Shown here: piece by piece, positions 1-7,787 of the stretch | Layout: the number at the start of each line of letters is the position of its first letter | Position numbering within the stretch: the first letter of the stretch is position 1 | DNA from: Chitinophagales bacterium | Lineage (GTDB): Bacteria > Bacteroidota > Bacteroidia > Chitinophagales > Saprospiraceae | Reading direction: 5' to 3' | Length of the DNA stretch: 64,000 nt | NCBI GenBank assembly: GCA_013298955.1 | Contig: JAAFJT010000008.1 | Span: forward strand, 20,742-84,741 | The notes under the pieces: generated by a model | Seen by the model: only the letters and a program-made list of their open reading frames with translations | Told to the model about the DNA's origin: nothing | Databases searched by the model: none | Position numbers and translations under genes: made by a program

Positions 1-38
1 CATTTTAAGAGTTGTTCCATGATTTTAGGAGCTTTCAT
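1..38 (-). CDS. 5' end of a gene leaving the window (hypothetical)
   Basis: An ATG at 38-36 opens a minus-strand reading frame that stays open to the window edge and starts MKAPKIMEQLLK. It lies just beyond a hairpin terminator that follows the sigma-factor gene, so it would be a separate transcription unit. Only 12 codons are visible, so neither the product nor the reality of the gene can be judged. Confidence 0.3.
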   Translation of the reverse strand, partial: MKAPKIMEQLLK

Positions 39-60
39 AGTATTGATTTATATCCAACCA

Positions 61-92
61 AAAAACCGTTTAAGAAACCTTAAACGGTTTTT
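61..92 (-). terminator. Bidirectional hairpin terminator downstream of the ECF sigma gene
   Basis: Perfect 14-bp arms (AAAAACCGTTTAAG and its complement) around a 4-nt loop, with A-run and T-run ends so that it works on both strands. It sits 84 bp past the stop of the minus-strand sigma factor. Confidence 0.8.
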
Positions 93-175
93 TGGGCGTA
101 CAGAAAATGATTATTCTGTTTTAAACAGAAAAACAAAATAATACAAACTACCGCACTTTAAAAATAAATATATAA

Positions 176-766
176 TTATTGCAGCATCATTTCTTTTTCA
201 TCCACCATGCGTCGAATGTTAATCAAAGCATAGCGCATCCGACCCAAAGCAGTGTTGATACTCACCCGCGTCAGTTGTGCGATTTCTTTGAAACTCATAT
301 CGGCATAATGACGCAAAATCACCACCTCCCGTTGCTCGGGTGGGAGCGCGTCAACTAAACGCCTTACGCGGTCGTGCGATTGACTCCGCATAATCTTCTG
401 TTCAGCCGACTCATCACTGAGGCTCAATACATTAAATATATCAAATTCCTCTGTCGGCGACACATGCGGACGGCGTTTGTTGCGACGAAAATAGTCGATA
501 CAAAGGTTGTGCGCAATACGCATCGCCCATTGTAGAAACTTGCCTTCGTGGTTGTACTTGCCTGAACGCAATGTATTGATGATTTTGATAAAAACTTCTT
601 GAAATATGTCCTCTGCCAAAGATTGATCTTTGGTAAAAAGGTATATAGCCGTATAGATTTTGGTCTTATGACGGTGTAATAATATTTCAAACGCTTTTTC
701 TTCACCATCGAGATAGGTGCGAATTAATTGCTGATCACTCAGCGGAGCCACTTGCATCACTTGCAT
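176..766 (-). CDS. ECF-type RNA polymerase sigma factor
   Basis: A 196-aa sigma-70 family protein of the extracytoplasmic-function class, which directs RNA polymerase to a specific promoter set. Region 2 is visible at about residues 25-100 (AEDIFQEVFIKI, then FLQWAMRIAHNLCIDYFRR, the core-binding and -10 recognition helices). Region 4 is at about 140-190 (PPEQREVVILRHYADMSFKEIA, then a helix-turn-helix with ALGRMRYAL). A TTG two codons upstream (772) is also open, but the ATG at 766 is the more natural start. No anti-sigma gene is adjacent. The long A+T-rich leader upstream suggests its own promoter. Family assignment is firm; the regulon is unknown. Confidence 0.93.
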   Translation of the reverse strand: MQVMQVAPLSDQQLIRTYLDGEEKAFEILLHRHKTKIYTAIYLFTKDQSLAEDIFQEVFIKIINTLRSGKYNHEGKFLQWAMRIAHNLCIDYFRRNKRRPHVSPTEEFDIFNVLSLSDESAEQKIMRSQSHDRVRRLVDALPPEQREVVILRHYADMSFKEIAQLTRVSINTALGRMRYALINIRRMVDEKEMMLQ

Positions 767-1036
767 TGTCAACTAAACGATTTAAATTTTCGTTAAGAGA
801 AAATTATGTAATGTAGATGTAGCGTATAGGCAATTATTATTTTGTTGAGATGAATAAAGTAAGCAATTGTCAAAAATTGGTTTTTGTTTTTCAATTCTTT
901 ACTACAAAGTAAACACTTTTTTGCGAACTGTGCAAGTATTTTATTATAATTTTAATTTTTTTTAACACTTTTTTAACGAGCATGCCAATTGAGTATTATG
1001 CTTCGCGTCGGGTGGTTATCGAAAAACTATTGTGCG
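767..1036. other. A+T-rich intergenic region with a solo fragment of a family A outer arm
   Basis: No convincing gene. The first 200 bases are A+T-rich and probably carry the promoter of the minus-strand sigma gene. At about 995-1020 the sequence ATGCTTCGCGTCGGGTGG resembles the outer left arm of the family A hairpins (compare ACTTTGCGTCGGGTG at 7354), but no matching right arm follows. Confidence 0.5.
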
Positions 1037-1085
1037 TCAAATAGAACTTGCGTCAAGTTTTAAACTTGACGCAAGTTCTATTTGA
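1037..1085. repeat. Family B hairpin (GCGTCAAGTTT type), perfect 24-bp arms
   Basis: The arms are exact complements separated by one base, containing TTGCGTCAAGTTT and its complement. Related full or half copies occur at 12283, 14900, 17573 and 34082. It lies downstream of the DUF4397 gene on the minus strand, where it could end the Sus operon transcript. Confidence 0.85.
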
Positions 1086-1090
1086 TTCGG

Positions 1091-1131
1091 AACGGGCGTT
1101 TTAAAAAATAAAATATTTTAAAACGCCCGTT
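1091..1131. terminator. Second hairpin 3' of the DUF4397 gene
   Basis: 16-bp arms AACGGGCGTTTTAAAA and complement around a 9-nt A/T loop. The pairing can be extended by the TTCGG/CCGAA bases outside. It lies 33 bp past the DUF4397 stop codon and, with the family B hairpin beside it, probably terminates that transcript. Confidence 0.65.
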
Positions 1132-1163
1132 TCCGAAATGGATACTTATTCAAATAGCCTCCT

Positions 1164-1916
1164 TTATTGTCGATGTGCGGGCGATAAATCTAATTTCAAC
1201 ACATTATTACCTGTCGTTCCGCCTTGTTTGCCGCGATAGATAATACTGTGAATCCGCCCTTTCGCAAATTTATTGATGAAACTCGGAGTCGCAGCACTAT
1301 ACGCCGTTATGCTACCTGCTTTGCGCACAAAAAACGTGTCTGTAATCTCCGAACGGATTGGCAACCAAGCACTTGCGTTTTTCACCCGCGCATTGCCGAG
1401 TATCGCGCCATCCGTTTTCCGAACCAATTCCATCGTATCAGGACTGTTGACCAAAGCATGTACGAAGCGAACTCGTGCCGCCGTATCCGTCAAAACGGGA
1501 ATGTCCAAAGCACCATTATCCACCAAAAAATGGCTCATTACTTTGAATGAATCGGTCAAAATAACATTGTAATATTTGCCATTTTCAACATTCACAGTGG
1601 CTTCATAATACGTTGAATCTGTGATAGTTGTGGTTGTAACGCGTCCAAAACGGACTTTCAATGCGCCCGCAGGTGCAATCGCGTAATCCACCGATGGAAC
1701 CATCGTCGTCGTACTCAAACCAAAAGCTGCCGCTTGAGAGGAGACCTTATTGCCATTCATATAGACCAACGTAGCTGGACAATCTGGACAATGGTTGATA
1801 AAACGCAACCGCGCTCCCTCTGGATTGACGGTAAAAGGATGCGTGATTTCAAATTTCTCTTTGCACGCGCCCAAAATACTCATCCCTATTATCGAAAGAA
1901 AAAGATATTTTTTCAT
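1164..1916 (-). CDS. DUF4397 domain lipoprotein
   Basis: A 250-aa predicted lipoprotein. The signal peptide ends at a lipobox with Cys18 (ILGAC), so it should be membrane-anchored in the cell envelope. Two DUF4397-like strands are recognisable (ARLRFINHCPD near residue 36 and ARVRFVHALVNSPDTMEL near 147). The family has an immunoglobulin-like beta fold and no settled function. It is the last gene of the minus-strand SusC, SusD, DUF4397 order, 388 bp after the SusD gene. Two long hairpins fill that gap, so it may be transcribed with the operon or separately. A role as an accessory surface protein of the uptake system is inference. Confidence 0.8.
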   Translation of the reverse strand: MKKYLFLSIIGMSILGACKEKFEITHPFTVNPEGARLRFINHCPDCPATLVYMNGNKVSSQAAAFGLSTTTMVPSVDYAIAPAGALKVRFGRVTTTTITDSTYYEATVNVENGKYYNVILTDSFKVMSHFLVDNGALDIPVLTDTAARVRFVHALVNSPDTMELVRKTDGAILGNARVKNASAWLPIRSEITDTFFVRKAGSITAYSAATPSFINKFAKGRIHSIIYRGKQGGTTGNNVLKLDLSPAHRQ

Positions 1917-1959
1917 TGAAAATCAATTATTTAGAATTTAAAAGAATGTTACGAAGTGC

Positions 1960-2129
1960 GATACTATTGGAACACGGATGACGCGGATTGGGCGAATTTT
2001 CGCGGATTTTTTTCGATTCAATTGAAATTTTATCTTAAAAAAGATAAAAAGTAAAATAAAATTTTGTCTAAAACTCAAAAAATTCGTGAAAATCCGCCCA
2101 ATCCGCGTCATCCGTGTTCCAATTGTATC
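1960..2129. repeat. Family A hairpin A1
   Basis: Left arm GATACTATTGGAACACGG... pairs with the right arm ending ...CCGTGTTCCAATTGTATC; stem about 55 bp, loop about 60 bp. Both arms carry the ACACGG/CCGTGT variant instead of the ACGCGG/CCGCGT seen in A3. A 27-bp flank (1944-1970) is repeated directly at 2154-2180 at the edge of A2. Confidence 0.9.
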
Positions 2130-2170
2130 CTAACTTTCCAAAGCGGAAATTGCTGAATGTTACGAAGTGC

Positions 2171-2288
2171 GATACTATTGGAACACGGATGATGCGGATT
2201 GGGCGAATTTTCGCAGATTTTTTTATTGAAAAATGAAAAAATCCGCGAAAATTCGTCCAATCCGTGTCATCCGTGTTCCAATAGTATT
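2171..2288. repeat. Family A hairpin A2
   Basis: A second copy of the same design as A1, with a very short loop (about 14 bp). It ends 16 bp from the SusD stop codon. Both arms again carry ACACGG/CCGTGT. Together A1 and A2 fill the gap between the SusD and DUF4397 genes. Confidence 0.9.
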
Positions 2289-2304
2289 CTTTTCCCAATC
2301 AACC

Positions 2305-3906
2305 TTACGGTTTGGAAAACCACATTTCTACGGTATGGAAGTCGCCTGCCAAACCACCAATTTTATTCAACGCCTCTTTATTCCAAACATATTCGGAATT
2401 GTAACGCGGACGTAGCCGATACGCTGGTTTCTGACCTGCATTCCCAATATACCAAGAAGTCGAAAATTTAAATTCTTGATACACTTGTTTGCCTTGATAC
2501 GCATCCGTCAAATAATGGTAACGCCGCAAATCCGTCCAAGTCTCGATATGATTCCATCCATATCCAATGATGTATTTTTGTAACATGATACGGCTCATAT
2601 CCAACGAATCCGCCACTAAAGGCACTATTGTTGGGCGTTTGGTCAATAAAGTATCCTTCATCGCCACACTCAAAGTCGGATTATTGAACGCTGTTGCATA
2701 CGCATTTAAAAAATCAACATGCGCACTGACTGCGTTTTTATACGAAATTAACGCACCTGCTTTGTCGCCTTTGCGATATTGCGCCTCTGCCTTGATGAGT
2801 TGAATCTCGGAATACGTCATAATCGGCATTTTGGCATTGTCACCAAACATATATCTGCCTTTGTAACCTGCTGGCACTAAGGTATCGCGCAACGTATTGA
2901 AAACGCCCGGAATCAATTGATTCCAAAGCGTGGAAACGGATTCGCCCACAACGGGATCCATGCCGCGATAATTTCCATCCCGACTCGGCATCAACATCAA
3001 GGGCAAACGCGGATCCACGCCGCGCAACGAATCAGGATGATTTTTGAAAATCACATTTCGACCCGTCAATAGATTGGTTAAATACGTCGATTGGCGAAAT
3101 AACCGAATATTATTCCGTAAAGGTCCGTAAAAATTGGCATCATCGGTTGTATTGCCATTGTAAGGCACATACGCATCATCCGCACCTGCTGCACTACTCA
3201 TTGCTGCATTGCAATGCGCAATAACCGAATCCGCATTGAAAGTAGCTTTATTCGTCAAGCGTATTTGATTGCGTGCCAATACGCCTTTGACAAATTTACG
3301 CCATTTCGAGGCATCGCCTTTGTACAATTGGTCAGAAGTTGCAATATATGCGTCTGGTGCAGAAGTTTGATTTAAATAATACATCGCAGAATCCGACATC
3401 CGCCGCACTTCTCCATAAATGTCTTCTTGCGTATCATAATCGAAAATAATGCGTTTTTCTTCCCATGCTTGGCGCAAAATCGCTTCGCCATGTACGTCGG
3501 TCAACATTTGCCAAGACCATGCGCGAATCGCATATGCAATCCCAACATAGGTATTTTTGCCTTTGGAACGTGCATCTTCAATGATTAAATCTAAGTTTTT
3601 GCCCAAATTCCAATAGTGATTCCGCCAAATTTGCCCACCATTGTCCGAACCGGGGTCATAACCGTGTAAATCCCAATTGTTGGAAGCCACTCTATCGACC
3701 CAATATTGGACATATTTGCCGACATACCGCGAGTCGAATTGAATCCCAGTTGCCATTGCCTGCTCTGCGGCGGGCAATAAAAACGCCGCTTCGGTCGAAG
3801 TCGGTAGATTTGGGTCTGTGTTGACATCCAAATAGTCTTTGCAAGCGGTGATGCTGCCTATCAACAGCACCAATAAAAACCAATTATTTTTATATATCTT
3901 TTTCAT
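2305..3906 (-). CDS. SusD/RagB-like nutrient-binding outer-membrane lipoprotein
   Basis: A 533-aa surface lipoprotein that binds oligosaccharides, peptides or other ligands and caps the SusC channel. The start is the ATG at 3906, which gives a clean signal peptide with lipobox Cys22 (GSITAC); reading further upstream only adds residues encoded by the CACATAGG repeat. After the Cys comes KDYLDVNTDPN, typical of the SusD-like family 2. The rest is the TPR-like helical SusD fold, with a C-terminal region (about residues 340-530) rich in aromatic residues. It follows the SusC gene by about 245 bp, with a nested hairpin between. The substrate cannot be read from the sequence. Confidence 0.93.
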   Translation of the reverse strand: MKKIYKNNWFLLVLLIGSITACKDYLDVNTDPNLPTSTEAAFLLPAAEQAMATGIQFDSRYVGKYVQYWVDRVASNNWDLHGYDPGSDNGGQIWRNHYWNLGKNLDLIIEDARSKGKNTYVGIAYAIRAWSWQMLTDVHGEAILRQAWEEKRIIFDYDTQEDIYGEVRRMSDSAMYYLNQTSAPDAYIATSDQLYKGDASKWRKFVKGVLARNQIRLTNKATFNADSVIAHCNAAMSSAAGADDAYVPYNGNTTDDANFYGPLRNNIRLFRQSTYLTNLLTGRNVIFKNHPDSLRGVDPRLPLMLMPSRDGNYRGMDPVVGESVSTLWNQLIPGVFNTLRDTLVPAGYKGRYMFGDNAKMPIMTYSEIQLIKAEAQYRKGDKAGALISYKNAVSAHVDFLNAYATAFNNPTLSVAMKDTLLTKRPTIVPLVADSLDMSRIMLQKYIIGYGWNHIETWTDLRRYHYLTDAYQGKQVYQEFKFSTSWYIGNAGQKPAYRLRPRYNSEYVWNKEALNKIGGLAGDFHTVEMWFSKP

Positions 3907-3922
3907 TGTTTTTAATTTTTTT

Positions 3923-4153
3923 AACACATAGGTTACATAGAAGACATAGGACACATAGGTTACATATACTTTGCGTTGAGTGGTTCTGTACTATTGGAAC
4001 GCGGATGACGCGGATTGGGCGAATTTTCACGGATTTTTCCTAATTTTTGCACTGAATTTCAAAAAAAATCCGTGCGAATCCGCCCAATCCGCGTCATCCG
4101 CGTTCCAATAATACAGAACCACTCAATGCAAAGTATATGTGACCTATGTGTTT
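3923..4153. repeat. Nested hairpin: family E arms around family A copy A3
   Basis: The outer arms are ACACATAGGTTACATA (from 3924) and its near complement at 4135-4151. Inside is an ACTTTGCGTTGAGTGG/CCACTCAATGCAAAGT stem, and inside that the family A stem (GGAACGCGGATGACGCGG...). The loop has GCACTGAATTTC, shared with A4 and A6. The right outer arm runs into the SusC stop codon (4154-4152). It sits exactly between SusC and SusD. Confidence 0.88.
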
Positions 4154-7100
4154 AAAAGGTAACATTCAAACCAACATTAAATCCTCTCGGTGTTGGCAAT
4201 ACGCCGTAATCAAAACCGGCACCGCCTGAACCAAACGAACCGGGATTTAAACCATTCACATTCGGATCCATGCCTGAATAATTCGTCCACATCCATACAT
4301 CGGTCGCGCTCGCAAACATCGATACCGCTTTTATCATCGGAGCAGCTTTCATATACGCCGCAGGGACGACATAGCTCAATCGAATGTCTTTCAACCGCAC
4401 CCAATTGATGCCTTTTTCAATGAAATCTTCATTCGCAAAACCAACGGTTCCTAAATTGTAATACGTAGTACCTTGATACAAAGGCGTTTTCTGAATGGTA
4501 TTGCGTACAGGATTGGTTTCCTCATTGCCATCTTTTAAAACGCCGTTGAAGACCAAAGGCGTTTCACGGTTCAGCGTCCGCAAACTCAAACCGCGTTGAA
4601 ATAAGTATAATTCATTGCCATTGAACACATCGCCGCCTTTGCGCATGTCCAAAGTGAATTGCAAACTCAACCCTTTATACGCAAATCGATTGCTCAAACC
4701 GACCGCAAAATCAGGATTTCTATCGCCAAGCGGTGTGAAATTGGCATCAACCAGTGGATAACCATTGCTTGGGTCAATCAAAATATCGCCTTTCGTATTG
4801 CGCTGATATTTGTAACCGCCGAAAGAGGTCAACGATTGTCCTTGAATCACACTCGCCCGAACATTGCCAAATATCCATGAATCGGAATTGTAATATTCTT
4901 TAATGTCAGAACGCAATTCGACGACTTTGCTCGTGCCTTGTGTGAAATTGATATTGGTTGTCCATTCAAAATCTTTGGTTTTGATGGGTTTTACAATCAA
5001 TGTTGCTTCAACGCCTTGCACTTCACAGATACCGCCATTATAATTATTCAAAATATAACCCGTTCCGTAACTCGTCCGCACATTGCGCAATAATTGATTG
5101 GAATTGCGTTGTTTGAAGTAAGAAATGTCTAAATCAACCCGTCCATTGAAAAAACCGACTTCCATTCCCAAATTTTGAGAGGTTAAAACCTCATATTCCA
5201 ATTTATTATTCGTTCCATTGAAACCCAAAGCATATCCACCGCCTGTGGTCAATTGCGGAGCCAACCGAGAATATAAACTGTATGGCACGAAATCGCGCGG
5301 CGCATTCGCTACCGCAAAACGCAATTTGCCATGACTCAACCAATCTTTTTTCAATAATTCTGAAAACACAAAACTGATATTCGCGCCAGAAGTGCTTACT
5401 TTATTGCGGTCTTGCGGCAAAGTGGAGGTAAAATCCGTCCGACTCGTCAATTGCAAGGTCAAAAAACGATGATAATCCAACGTTACATCGCCATAATACG
5501 CCAAACGGCGCAATTGCTCCAAATAAGAACTCGACCGTTGTGTGGTTGCATCCGTGTTATTGATGGCGTAAAAATCAAAATTATAGAATCGTTGTCCCAA
5601 AAAGGATTGAATGGATTGTTTTCTATCGTCAAAAGAGCCACCTACACGCACCGATAAATTCAAATTTTTAGCAATATCTTTATGGAATCGCGCCCAACCA
5701 TTGCCATTGACAAAGCGGGTTTGGTCGCTATATTGCTCAATCTGCCCGCGAGACGTGAGAAAAAGCACGGATAACGGGTGATAAGCGCGCATCCCATCCA
5801 CTGCGGCGAAATCCGCCCCAATCGTACTGCCCAAATCCAACCATTTCGCCGCCTCATATTTCAAAGAAACGGAGCCAAAAGTGCGATTCACCACATCTTG
5901 ATTGCGATTATACTCTTTGTCGAACAACGGATTATCAATCAACTCCGCAGAAGTGGTGGCAGGACGCTTAGGCGTACCATCCAAATTTTTATAATCTCTA
6001 ATATCAAGATTAGCAGGCCAAGTCAATAAACCCAACATAACGCCCGAAGGACCTTTACTGGATTTTAAATTTTTAGAATTGGAATAACTCAAAGAACTCT
6101 CCACCCGCAATCGGTCGCTCACTTGTGCCGAACCACCAATTTTCAAAGAAACGCGGTCTAAGGTCGTATTGGGAATCACGCCTGAACTCTTTAAGTAATT
6201 GGCATTCAATCGAAAAGAAGTTTTTTCCGTCCCATTTTCAAAACTCAAATCATGGGATTGACGCTCGCCCGATTGGAAATAATTGGCATTATTATCAAAA
6301 AAAGTCGTTCCCGCAGGGTATTTTTGTCCCAAAAAGACCCATCTTGCAGGGTCTGTAACCCCCAAATTGCCCCTATCATAGACTTTTTGAACGGCTGGAA
6401 ATCGGGTCAATTCAGTCGTACCATACGTCATATTGTAACTGACGCGGCTGCCTTTATTCCCTTTTTTGGTGGTAATCATAATGACCCCATTGACCGCATC
6501 GGGTCCGTACAACGCCGCGCCTTCCGCGCCTTTGAGGACGGTGACACTCTGCACATCTTGTGGATTGATGTCGGCAGCGCGATTCGTGTAATCATTGTTA
6601 CGGTTATCGCCGTTACTGACCAAATTGTGTTGATTCGTGGTATTATTGTTTAAAATCAAACCATCCACCACAATCAAAGGCTGATTGCTGCCCGAAAACG
6701 AAGTTGGTTGCCGCAATTGAATCGAAGAGGAAGCACCCGGCGCACCACTTGTCGAAGTCACATTCAAGCCCGAAATCCGTCCTTGCAAGGATTCAAAAAC
6801 GTTATCGCGTGCCACATTTGCCAATTCATCGCCTTTGACACTTTGCGAACTGTACCCTAATTGTCTTTTTTCTCTGGAAATGTTCTGCGCTGTGACGACT
6901 TGTTCTTGTAAAAAAGTAGCATCCGCCAACCGAATCATCATCGGACTTGCCCCAACCGCCACTTCTTTCTGCCGAAAACCGACAAAAGAAACGACAAATG
7001 TTTCGCCAGAAGCGGCATTGAGGGTGAAATTGCCCTCTATATCGGCGGAAGTGGCTCGATTCGAGCCTTTGACGACAATGGTTGCGCCCGGAATGGCGTT

Positions 7101-7211
7101 CCCATCTGCATCCGACACCACCGTTCCTGAGACAGGTTGCGATTGCGCCATCACCGTTAGACTCGCCCACAATAAGCCGAATGCTAACAAATGAGCATTG
7201 ATTTTTTTCAT
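4152..7211 (-). CDS. SusC/RagA-family TonB-linked outer-membrane protein
   Basis: A 1019-aa outer-membrane channel that imports ligand using TonB energy together with its SusD partner. The ATG at 7211 gives a standard signal peptide (MKKINAHLLAFGLLWA...VMAQ); an ATG eight codons upstream is also open. Order of domains: a carboxypeptidase-D-like regulatory domain at about 35-115 (VSGTVVSDADGNAIPGATIV), a plug domain at about 120-240 with the SusC signature ISGLNVTSTSGAPGASS and PLIVVDGL, then a beta-barrel ending in phenylalanine (GLNVTF). The length is normal for the family. It is the first gene of the SusC-SusD-DUF4397 unit, and a family A hairpin lies in its upstream region. Confidence 0.95.
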   Translation of the reverse strand: MKKINAHLLAFGLLWASLTVMAQSQPVSGTVVSDADGNAIPGATIVVKGSNRATSADIEGNFTLNAASGETFVVSFVGFRQKEVAVGASPMMIRLADATFLQEQVVTAQNISREKRQLGYSSQSVKGDELANVARDNVFESLQGRISGLNVTSTSGAPGASSSIQLRQPTSFSGSNQPLIVVDGLILNNNTTNQHNLVSNGDNRNNDYTNRAADINPQDVQSVTVLKGAEGAALYGPDAVNGVIMITTKKGNKGSRVSYNMTYGTTELTRFPAVQKVYDRGNLGVTDPARWVFLGQKYPAGTTFFDNNANYFQSGERQSHDLSFENGTEKTSFRLNANYLKSSGVIPNTTLDRVSLKIGGSAQVSDRLRVESSLSYSNSKNLKSSKGPSGVMLGLLTWPANLDIRDYKNLDGTPKRPATTSAELIDNPLFDKEYNRNQDVVNRTFGSVSLKYEAAKWLDLGSTIGADFAAVDGMRAYHPLSVLFLTSRGQIEQYSDQTRFVNGNGWARFHKDIAKNLNLSVRVGGSFDDRKQSIQSFLGQRFYNFDFYAINNTDATTQRSSSYLEQLRRLAYYGDVTLDYHRFLTLQLTSRTDFTSTLPQDRNKVSTSGANISFVFSELLKKDWLSHGKLRFAVANAPRDFVPYSLYSRLAPQLTTGGGYALGFNGTNNKLEYEVLTSQNLGMEVGFFNGRVDLDISYFKQRNSNQLLRNVRTSYGTGYILNNYNGGICEVQGVEATLIVKPIKTKDFEWTTNINFTQGTSKVVELRSDIKEYYNSDSWIFGNVRASVIQGQSLTSFGGYKYQRNTKGDILIDPSNGYPLVDANFTPLGDRNPDFAVGLSNRFAYKGLSLQFTLDMRKGGDVFNGNELYLFQRGLSLRTLNRETPLVFNGVLKDGNEETNPVRNTIQKTPLYQGTTYYNLGTVGFANEDFIEKGINWVRLKDIRLSYVVPAAYMKAAPMIKAVSMFASATDVWMWTNYSGMDPNVNGLNPGSFGSGGAGFDYGVLPTPRGFNVGLNVTF

Positions 7212-7350
7212 ACGTAATAGGTTGTTTGCAAACAAATTATGAGTTAATGATTCGTTTCATTCCAAATGATTTTAAGATAAAAAATAAAACGCAGGGAAAA
7301 TTACAGCTTTTTTTTAAAACGCCAACTATAAGTGAAATTATTTTTTATTA

Positions 7351-7530
7351 ATATACTTTGCGTCGGGTGTTTTTGCGATCCAATGGGAACACGGATAACG
7401 CGGATGGGGCGAATTTTCACGGATTTTTTCCTGAATTGGCACTGAATTTCAAAAAAAATCCGTGCGAATCCGCCCCATCCGCGTCATCCGCGTTCCAATA
7501 GTATCCAAAACCACCCGACGCAAAGTATAG
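7351..7530. repeat. Family A hairpin A4 upstream of the SusC gene
   Basis: Outer stem ATACTTTGCGTCGGGTG / CACCCGACGCAAAGTAT, then the family A stem. Here both arms carry GGATGGGGCG/CGCCCCATCC, where other copies have GGATTGGGCG/CGCCCAATCC, a clean paired change. The loop shares GCACTGAATTTC with A3 and A6. The remaining bases between it and the next gene (7531-7787) are A+T-rich, with no gene that I can support. Confidence 0.9.
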
Positions 7531-7787
7531 ATGAAAAAGAGAGATATTTAGCTTTCAAAAGGAAACCTTTTCGTTGTATCGAACACTTTCACATTTTATG
7601 TGATAAATTGTAAAAGTTGCGTCACAATTTTGTAGTTAACATTGTGTTATCTGCAAAAAAGCCTGTACTTTGCACCATGAAAACAATTGTATGAACAAAC
7701 CTTGTTTCGAGGGTTTCCCAGACTTGCCAATCAAATTACGAAAAAAAGAACTATTATTACAAACGAACTAAAATTTCAATTGAAAAA

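Noticed and set aside
1960..2288. Family A hairpins as insertion-sequence or MITE remnants
   Set aside because: No transposase, no consistent target-site duplication, and arms vary together between copies, which is not expected of fixed terminal repeats; mobility cannot be excluded but is not supported here.
2068..2471. ORFs starting within the A1/A2 hairpins (NTDDTDWTNF-type)
   Set aside because: They lie inside inverted repeats and overlap the end of the SusD gene; the peptide recurs wherever the repeat does.
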